Positions 1 to 4,536 of a DNA stretch of 13,184 nucleotides are shown here, in pieces. The position numbers and the translations under genes are program-made. Under the pieces are notes generated by a model, which worked only from the letters and a program-made list of their open reading frames with translations, had not been told where the DNA came from and searched no databases. The DNA is from Ruminococcus sp. (GTDB taxonomy: Bacteria; Bacillota; Clostridia; Oscillospirales; Acutalibacteraceae): contig JAFVVB010000157.1 in the NCBI GenBank assembly GCA_017502425.1, positions 1 to 13,184 of the forward strand, given 5' to 3'. The first letter of the stretch is position 1. Each line of letters starts with the position of its first letter.

Positions 1-727
1 CCGTGAGTATCTCAAAGCCGAGAAAGAAGACCACGAGTCGCGTATCGAGAATATTGAAGAACTTAAATCAAATATCATAAACTATGAGGATGAAAATCCT
101 GAGCAGTCTACGTTATCTGACTTTCTAGAAGAAATATCGCTCCAGACTGATATCGATAACTATGACCCCGATGCTGACTGTGCTGTTATGATGACTCTGC
201 ATTCAGCTAAAGGTCTGGAATTTCCTGTTGTTTTCATACCTGGTATGGAAGAGGGGATTTTCCCATCTTACAGCACTATTTATAACCCCGATGAACTTCC
301 TGAAGAACGCAGACTTGCTTATGTTGGTATTACCAGAGCTAAGGAGAAGTTATATATAGTTAAAACCAGAGAACGTATGCTATTTGGATCTACTTCTCGT
401 TCCAGAGAATCACGTTTTGCCACTGAAATACCGTCAGTCTTAGTTGAAAAAACAGGAACAGAACCAAAGATTTCTCAAAATAGCGTTCAGTATGCTTCTG
501 ATTCTTCTAAGCTTAACTTTAATCCTTTTGCTAAGAAAAGCACTGCAAAGAGCACAACATCTGTCAAATACAGCGTCGGTGATATGGTTTTACATAAAGT
601 TTTCGGAAAAGGAATGGTTACTTCAGCTGAACCTATGGGTTCAGATATAATGCTGGAAGTAGCTTTTGATAAAGTCGGTACAAAGACGTTAATGGCTAAC
701 TTCAGTAAAATGGAAAAAATCAGCTGA
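1..727 (+). CDS. pcrA: ATP-dependent DNA helicase PcrA/UvrD, C-terminal part (5' partial)
   Basis: Superfamily 1A 3'-5' DNA helicase acting in nucleotide excision repair, replication-conflict removal and RNA polymerase handling. The frame is open from base 2, so the gene starts outside the window; about 241 C-terminal residues are visible, against roughly 730-750 for the family. Helicase motif V is seen as TLHSAKGLEF (near base 194) and motif VI as EERRLAYVGITRAKEKLYI, which carries the arginine finger. A low-complexity linker follows, then a C-terminal Tudor-like module (VGDMVLHKVFGKGMV...VAFDKVGTKTL) of the kind that binds RNA polymerase in PcrA. This module favours PcrA over Rep or AddA. 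The gene ends with TGA at 725-727 and the next gene follows after 93 bases containing a hairpin. Family assignment is firm; which paralogue is slightly less so. Confidence 0.93.
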   Translation, partial: REYLKAEKEDHESRIENIEELKSNIINYEDENPEQSTLSDFLEEISLQTDIDNYDPDADCAVMMTLHSAKGLEFPVVFIPGMEEGIFPSYSTIYNPDELPEERRLAYVGITRAKEKLYIVKTRERMLFGSTSRSRESRFATEIPSVLVEKTGTEPKISQNSVQYASDSSKLNFNPFAKKSTAKSTTSVKYSVGDMVLHKVFGKGMVTSAEPMGSDIMLEVAFDKVGTKTLMANFSKMEKIS

Positions 728-743
728 TAATCACAAAATTATA

Positions 744-816
744 AAACCTCCATAATATGTAGTGATGCGGTGTGCTAAGCATTCCGAGCTTACATCAGTA
801 TATATTATGGAGGTTT
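744..816 (+). promoter_or_regulatory. Long hairpin that buries the ribosome binding site of the downstream gene
   Basis: Bases 744-758 and 802-816 are a perfect 15-bp inverted repeat. Pairing continues inward with a G-U (759/801), two pairs, one mismatch (762/798) and five more pairs (763-767 with 793-797). A small inner repeat TAAGC (776-780)/GCTTA (788-792) can form an apical stem. The right arm contains the GGAGG Shine-Dalgarno (809-813) of the gene starting at 821, and the left arm contains the exact anti-SD CCTCC (747-751). In RNA the RBS would be fully paired. A weakly U-rich stretch follows, so the element could instead act as a pcrA terminator; a role as translational switch or attenuator is inference. 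Confidence 0.72.
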
Positions 817-820
817 ATTT

Positions 821-1660
821 ATGGCAGAATCATTTGATACCTCAAAAAGAGTCGGTTGTGATACAAATCAAAGTCCTGAACCAGTGTGCATAGATGCTCA
901 GCGAATCTATGATAGTTGTTCGGATAAAGATTGTCTTACTGATCTGAGGGTGTATTTCACAGATTATAATCAGGAACTCATAGACAGTGCGGTTAATGTA
1001 CGTATTAAAGACGCAGATGTTATCACAGTATACGTTGATATCGAACCTGTACCATTTCACAGAGGCTTTTATTCCATTGATATGACATTGTTCTTTAATG
1101 TCTGTCTTGATGTTTTTATGACACCTGGTTCTTCACCTCAGACAATCACAGGTCTTGCTGTGGATTCTAAAAAAGCTATCCTATACGGTAGCGAGGGTAG
1201 TGTAAGATCATTTTCAAGTGAGCTTTCTTGTGATTCGTTTGATACTCAAAAGGCATCTACTAAAAACTTGCCGATAGCTACCGTTCAGATCGCCAGACCA
1301 ATCGCACTATCAGCAAAATTAAAACACGATTGTGCTGTTTGTCCGATACCATGTAAAATTCCTCAGTGTGTGTGCGAATGCGTAGGCGGTGAACCTGTTA
1401 ACTGTGGCTCAAAGAGTGTTTTTGTTACATTAGGATTATTCTCTATTGTACAGCTTAAGAGAAATGTACAGATTTTAGTTCCGTCATATGAATACTGTAT
1501 TCCTGAGAAATCATGCGTGACGTCATCTGACAATCCGTGCGAAATGTTCTCCCGACTGGATTTTCCTACTAATGAATTTTTTCCTCCAAATGTAGGCGAT
1601 TTAACCGGTGATGAGAGTTCTGCGTGTGGATGTAGCGGTTGTGCATCAACAGAAGACTAA
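821..1660 (+). CDS. Cys-rich conserved-looking protein of unknown function (279 aa)
   Basis: No characterised function is recognised; it resembles uncharacterised Cys-rich proteins of Oscillospiraceae from memory only. The protein has 19 cysteines and no signal peptide or membrane segment. An N-terminal block CIDAQRIYDSCSDKDCLTDLRVYF (residues 23-46) carries three Cys. A beta-rich middle (DVITVYVDIEPVPFHRGFYSIDMTLFF) looks like a beta-sandwich. A Cys cluster around residues 169-186 (CAVCPIPCKIPQCVCEC) could bind metal or form disulfides, and the C-terminus ends CGCSGC. The ATG at 821 has GGAGG seven bases upstream, inside the hairpin at 744-816. The gene stands alone between that hairpin and the terminator at 1673-1700. 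A spore-coat or other structural role is possible given the Cys content, but this is speculation. Confidence 0.85.
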   Translation: MAESFDTSKRVGCDTNQSPEPVCIDAQRIYDSCSDKDCLTDLRVYFTDYNQELIDSAVNVRIKDADVITVYVDIEPVPFHRGFYSIDMTLFFNVCLDVFMTPGSSPQTITGLAVDSKKAILYGSEGSVRSFSSELSCDSFDTQKASTKNLPIATVQIARPIALSAKLKHDCAVCPIPCKIPQCVCECVGGEPVNCGSKSVFVTLGLFSIVQLKRNVQILVPSYEYCIPEKSCVTSSDNPCEMFSRLDFPTNEFFPPNVGDLTGDESSACGCSGCASTED

Positions 1661-1672
1661 AGGACATAAAAG

Positions 1673-1700
1673 AAAGCGGTGACATATTGGTCACCGCTTT
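1673..1700. terminator. Bidirectional intrinsic terminator between convergent genes
   Basis: A perfect 11-bp stem (AAAGCGGTGAC at 1673-1683, GTCACCGCTTT at 1690-1700) has a six-base loop. It is followed by a T-rich stretch on the forward strand (TTTTACTTT) and by TTTCTTTTAT on the reverse strand. It sits between the forward Cys-rich gene and the reverse HAD gene and probably ends both transcripts. Confidence 0.88.
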
Positions 1701-1704
1701 TACT

Positions 1705-2286
1705 TTAAATTTTTGGAGTGATGTGTTTACTGTGATCCCAATTGATAATCTTATCTTTATCAACTATGTACGCATTTTTTGAGATGTTTGCAAGCGGTTC
1801 ATCGCTGTAATGGTCAGAGTAAAAATCATCAATTTCTCCATCAGGATATATTTCGTAAAATCGCCTTACTTTTTCATCATAGTAGCAGTTCTCACCGCTG
1901 TATTTTCCGCTATGTTTATCTACTTTGGAAGCAATTACTTTAAAGCCTAATTTTTCTTCAAGAGGTTTCAGTAAAAACTCAGGAGAAGCAGATATAATCA
2001 CATCATCGTCCTTTTTCTGATTGTAATAAAAACTTTTAATGTTATTGATGTGAGAATTCCAGAAAACTTCAATGTCATTATCAATATCACAGTATTTCAA
2101 AAAGCTGTACATGTTTTCTTTGAATTCAGTTTTACTACCTATTTTAAATCCATAGTATTTAATAAAATGAAGTAGCAAAGAGGGGAGAAGTAACAGGATT
2201 TTTTTATGTCTTTTAATAGAAAATAAGTAAAAATCAGCAGTAGAATCCCCATCGTAAATCGTGTTATCAAAATCGTAAACGTTCAT
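1705..2286 (-). CDS. HAD-family phosphatase, HAD-IB type (193 aa)
   Basis: Predicted soluble Mg-dependent phosphohydrolase of the haloacid dehalogenase superfamily. Motif I is DFDNT at residues 5-9 (nucleophile D5, general acid D7). Motif II is ISASP with S99. The motif III lysine is probably K139. Motif IV is YSDHYSDEPL with D158 and D162. The helical insert after motif I (residues 20-90, with the hydrophobic run ILLLLPSLLLHFI) is the C1-type cap of the HAD-IB group (SerB, PgpB-like and related). Substrate cannot be told from sequence. Start: an in-frame ATG lies at 2313, but the one at 2286 is preferred. It has GAGG six bases upstream, places the DxD motif at the usual residue 5, and the predicted transcription start (about 2309) lies inside the longer reading frame. 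Confidence 0.88.
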   Translation of the reverse strand: MNVYDFDNTIYDGDSTADFYLFSIKRHKKILLLLPSLLLHFIKYYGFKIGSKTEFKENMYSFLKYCDIDNDIEVFWNSHINNIKSFYYNQKKDDDVIISASPEFLLKPLEEKLGFKVIASKVDKHSGKYSGENCYYDEKVRRFYEIYPDGEIDDFYSDHYSDEPLANISKNAYIVDKDKIINWDHSKHITPKI

Positions 2287-2315
2287 ATTTCCTCTATAAT
2301 TAATATAATACATCG

Positions 2316-2344
2316 ATTATACTTCCAATTATCTAAAAATACAA
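2316..2344 (-). promoter_or_regulatory. Sigma-A promoter of the HAD phosphatase gene
   Basis: Read on the reverse strand, -35 TTGTAT (2344-2339) and -10 TATAAT (2321-2316) are separated by exactly 17 bases. Transcription would begin near 2309, giving a leader of about 23 nt with its GAGG site before the ATG at 2286. No operator is obvious. Confidence 0.75.
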
Positions 2345-2434
2345 CTCAAATGATGAAAAAATTCATATTTTGTTAATTTATATTATTTGTTATTGTGGTA
2401 AACTCTACGTATAAAGTTATAAGGAGAAATATAG

Positions 2435-3310
2435 GTGTTTGGATTTGTCACAGTTGATAAAAGCGAAATGCTTTATAAAGACTTCGAAGCGTATAAGGCA
2501 GTGTATTGCAGTCTTTGTAAGCAGCTCGGTAAAGAATACACCTTTTTATCTCGTTTTATTTTAAGCTATGATTGTACCTTTTACGCTGTTTTAGCACTTG
2601 CTTTAGAAAAAGATTGTCCGGGGTTTTGTAAAGGACGGTGTAAAGTGAATCCGCTTAAAAAATGCAGCTTTCTCATACACGGAGAAGAAGCTCTATCAAA
2701 AGCGGCGGCTCTTAGCGTTATCAGCGTGTATTATAAACTTCTTGATAATATTGCTGACGGTGGTTTTTTTGAGAAAATCGGTTGCTGTATTTTAAAGCCG
2801 TTTTTTTCTAACTGGAGAAAGAAAGCGTCATTAAAATATCCTGAAATTGATAATGCAGTAAAAACTATGTCTGATTCACAGTTTGAAGTTGAAAAAGACG
2901 TACATTGTGGTATTGATAAAGCGGCAGAACCAACTGCTACTATGCTGTCAACTGTTTTGAAATTGCTTATTATCAATGATGCGAAAAACAGCGTAATGCA
3001 GAAAACCGTTATTTCCAATTTTGGTTATTTCCTTGGAAAATGGATATATTTAATGGATGCAGCCGTTGACTTTGAAAGCGATATTAAACGCGGTAACTTC
3101 AATCCGTATGTTATCTCGTACGGTGATGATTATAACTCTAAAGTTGACGATATCAATTCGTCGCTTGATTACTGTCTTAGCGAGGCGTTTTTATCGTATA
3201 ATCTGCTTGAGTTGAATCATTTTAAATCTATTATTGAGAATTTACTGATTCATGGACTGCCTAAAAAACAAAAATCTATTTTATATAAAGAAGAAAAAAT
3301 TGCGGAGTAA
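2435..3310 (+). CDS. DUF5685-family protein (291 aa)
   Basis: Matches the DUF5685 pattern, a Clostridia family without known activity: N-terminal MFGFVTVDKSEM, then YKAVYCSLCKQLGK with a CxxC pair (C25, C28), then a second Cys group (C61, C65, C69, C77). The rest is predicted helical. Two acidic stretches stand out: LLDNIAD (D104, D108) and LMDAAVDFESD (D208, D212, D216), followed by GNFNP (220-224). Paired Asp motifs on helices recall metal sites of isoprenoid-synthase-fold proteins, but that link is inference. The start is GTG at 2435, eight bases after AAGGAG (2421-2426). The stop at 3308 is followed after three bases by the J-domain gene, whose GGAG lies inside the last codons of this gene, so the two are translationally coupled. 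Confidence 0.85.
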   Translation: MFGFVTVDKSEMLYKDFEAYKAVYCSLCKQLGKEYTFLSRFILSYDCTFYAVLALALEKDCPGFCKGRCKVNPLKKCSFLIHGEEALSKAAALSVISVYYKLLDNIADGGFFEKIGCCILKPFFSNWRKKASLKYPEIDNAVKTMSDSQFEVEKDVHCGIDKAAEPTATMLSTVLKLLIINDAKNSVMQKTVISNFGYFLGKWIYLMDAAVDFESDIKRGNFNPYVISYGDDYNSKVDDINSSLDYCLSEAFLSYNLLELNHFKSIIENLLIHGLPKKQKSILYKEEKIAE

Positions 3311-3313
3311 ATT

Positions 3314-3919
3314 ATGAATCCATATCAAGTTTTAGGTGTTTCTGAAACAGCTTCAGAAACTGAAATTAAAAATGCATATAGAGAGCTTGCTAAAAAGTAT
3401 CATCCTGACAACTATGCAGGAAGTCCTCTTGCTGACGTAGCTGAACAGAAGATGAAAGAAATTAATGAAGCGTATGACACTATCTGTGATATGCGTCGTA
3501 ATTCTTCATCTGCTAACCACACCGATTCAGCTTCTTATAATAATTCATCATACACCTACTCGTCGTTTTCTGACGTTCGACGTCTTATTAAAGAGGGAAG
3601 ACTTGATGATGCTATGCAGATATTAAACGGCGTAACTGCCGCTAACAGAAACGCAGAGTGGCATTTTCTGATGGGTATGATTTTCTCTAGAAAAGGCTGG
3701 AACGAGCAGGCTTATTCTTATTTTCAGACTGCATGCAGAATGGATCCGTCTAATCAGGAATTTATGTCTGCTTTGAATAATATGAATGCACGTCGCACTT
3801 ATAACCCTGGTGGATATAATACTGTTGGTACCGGAGGATGTTCTATGTGTGATATTTGTACTGGTCTTATGTGTATGAACTGCTGTTGTGATTGTTGTGG
3901 TGGCAACGGTTGTTGTTAA
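3314..3919 (+). CDS. J-domain (DnaJ-like) protein with Cys-rich tail (201 aa)
   Basis: Type III (class C) J-domain co-chaperone predicted to stimulate an Hsp70 ATPase. The N-terminal J domain spans residues 1-60, with HPD at 30-32 and the helix III motif [10 protein letters not shown]. There is no G/F region, DnaJ zinc finger or substrate domain, so this is not housekeeping DnaJ. A Ser/Asn/Tyr-rich linker (62-85) leads to a helical TPR-like segment (88-155: [39 protein letters not shown]). The last 26 residues hold 11 cysteines (C176, 179, 182, 187, 190-192, 194, 195, 200, 201), suggesting metal binding, lipidation or membrane contact. The SD GGAG (3304-3307) lies in the upstream gene. The stop codon overlaps the SD of the next gene. 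Confidence 0.92.
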   Translation: MNPYQVLGVSETASETEIKNAYRELAKKYHPDNYAGSPLADVAEQKMKEINEAYDTICDMRRNSSSANHTDSASYNNSSYTYSSFSDVRRLIKEGRLDDAMQILNGVTAANRNAEWHFLMGMIFSRKGWNEQAYSYFQTACRMDPSNQEFMSALNNMNARRTYNPGGYNTVGTGGCSMCDICTGLMCMNCCCDCCGGNGCC

Positions 3920-3928
3920 GGAGATTTT

Positions 3929-4465
3929 ATGAAAACTTCATTTAAAGTATCTTTTGGTGGTGTAATCGGAGCATTGAGCCTTGTTTTAATGCTTCTTACC
4001 TCAGTTATTCCTTTTGGCACTTACGCTTTTCCTGCGTTTGCGGGTATGTTACTCATAAGTGTAGTTATCGAGCTCGGCTTTAGCTGGGCTTTTGTTGTTT
4101 ATACTGTTGTTTCTTTGCTTAGTATGCTTTTACTTACTGATAAAGAAGCTGCGCTTTACTACGTTTTCTTTCTTGGTTTTTATCCAATTATTAAAGGTTT
4201 TATCGAAAGAATTTCTTTAAAATCTGTTCAGTATTTACTTAAGTTTTTGCTCTTTAATGTATGTATGGTTGTTGTGTTTTATATCTCGATATATCTCTTT
4301 TCTATACCTAAAGAGAGCTTTAGTATTTTTTCTGTGTATTTACCATGGGTGTTTTTACTTCTAGGAAATTTTGTTTTTCTTATTTATGACTATTGTGTAT
4401 CAAAAGTTGTTACAATTTACCTAGTCAAAATACATAAATTGCTATCAAATAAAACAAAACTGTAA
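3929..4465 (+). CDS. Six-helix integral membrane protein, ECF S-component-like (178 aa)
   Basis: Polytopic membrane protein with about six predicted helices (roughly residues 9-27, 34-50, 53-70, 75-93, 101-123, 136-158) and short loops. Size, helix number and the N-terminal KVSFGGVIGALSLVLMLLTSVIPFG resemble substrate-capture (S) components of ECF vitamin transporters, but no specific subfamily is recognised. Distinctive residues are IPFGTYAFPAFAG, DKEAALYYVFFLGFYPIIK and LLLGNFVFLIYD. The AAGGAG SD (3918-3923) overlaps the stop codon of the J-domain gene, and ATG follows at 3929, so it is the third member of a coupled trio. No terminator is visible after it; the next gene has its own promoter. 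Function is open. Confidence 0.8.
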   Translation: MKTSFKVSFGGVIGALSLVLMLLTSVIPFGTYAFPAFAGMLLISVVIELGFSWAFVVYTVVSLLSMLLLTDKEAALYYVFFLGFYPIIKGFIERISLKSVQYLLKFLLFNVCMVVVFYISIYLFSIPKESFSIFSVYLPWVFLLLGNFVFLIYDYCVSKVVTIYLVKIHKLLSNKTKL

Positions 4466-4466
4466 A

Positions 4467-4495
4467 TTGAAAGAATATAGCCTATGATGTAAAAT
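4467..4495 (+). promoter_or_regulatory. Sigma-A promoter of the secreted wall hydrolase gene
   Basis: -35 TTGAAA (4467-4472), a 17-base spacer, then -10 TAAAAT (4490-4495). The predicted start near 4502 gives a leader of about 35 nt with AAAGGAG (4521-4527) before the ATG at 4537. It begins two bases after the stop of the preceding membrane protein gene. Confidence 0.75.
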
Positions 4496-4536
4496 ATATA
4501 TGTGAATTTATGATTTATAGAAAGGAGAGCTTTTGT

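Noticed and set aside
744..816. The hairpin as a MITE or insertion-sequence remnant with terminal inverted repeats
   Set aside because: No flanking target-site duplication is visible, the repeat ends exactly at the SD of a gene, and no second copy occurs in the window. A regulatory or terminator role explains the placement better.
2287..2313. Upstream in-frame ATG (2313) for the HAD phosphatase
   Set aside because: It lies upstream of the predicted transcription start near 2309, and the ATG at 2286 has a better SD and the normal family N-terminus.
2387..2415. Promoter for the DUF5685 trio: TTGTTA, 17 bases, TATAAA
   Set aside because: Boxes and spacing look good, but transcription would start near 2422, inside the AAGGAG site used at 2421-2426, leaving no room for a leader. 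A weaker TTGTTA at 2370 has no well-spaced -10, so the true promoter is unresolved.
4510..4536. Upstream ATG (4510) for the wall hydrolase
   Set aside because: The clear AAAGGAG lies after it and is spaced for 4537. Starting at 4510 would also add nine charged residues in front of a standard signal peptide.
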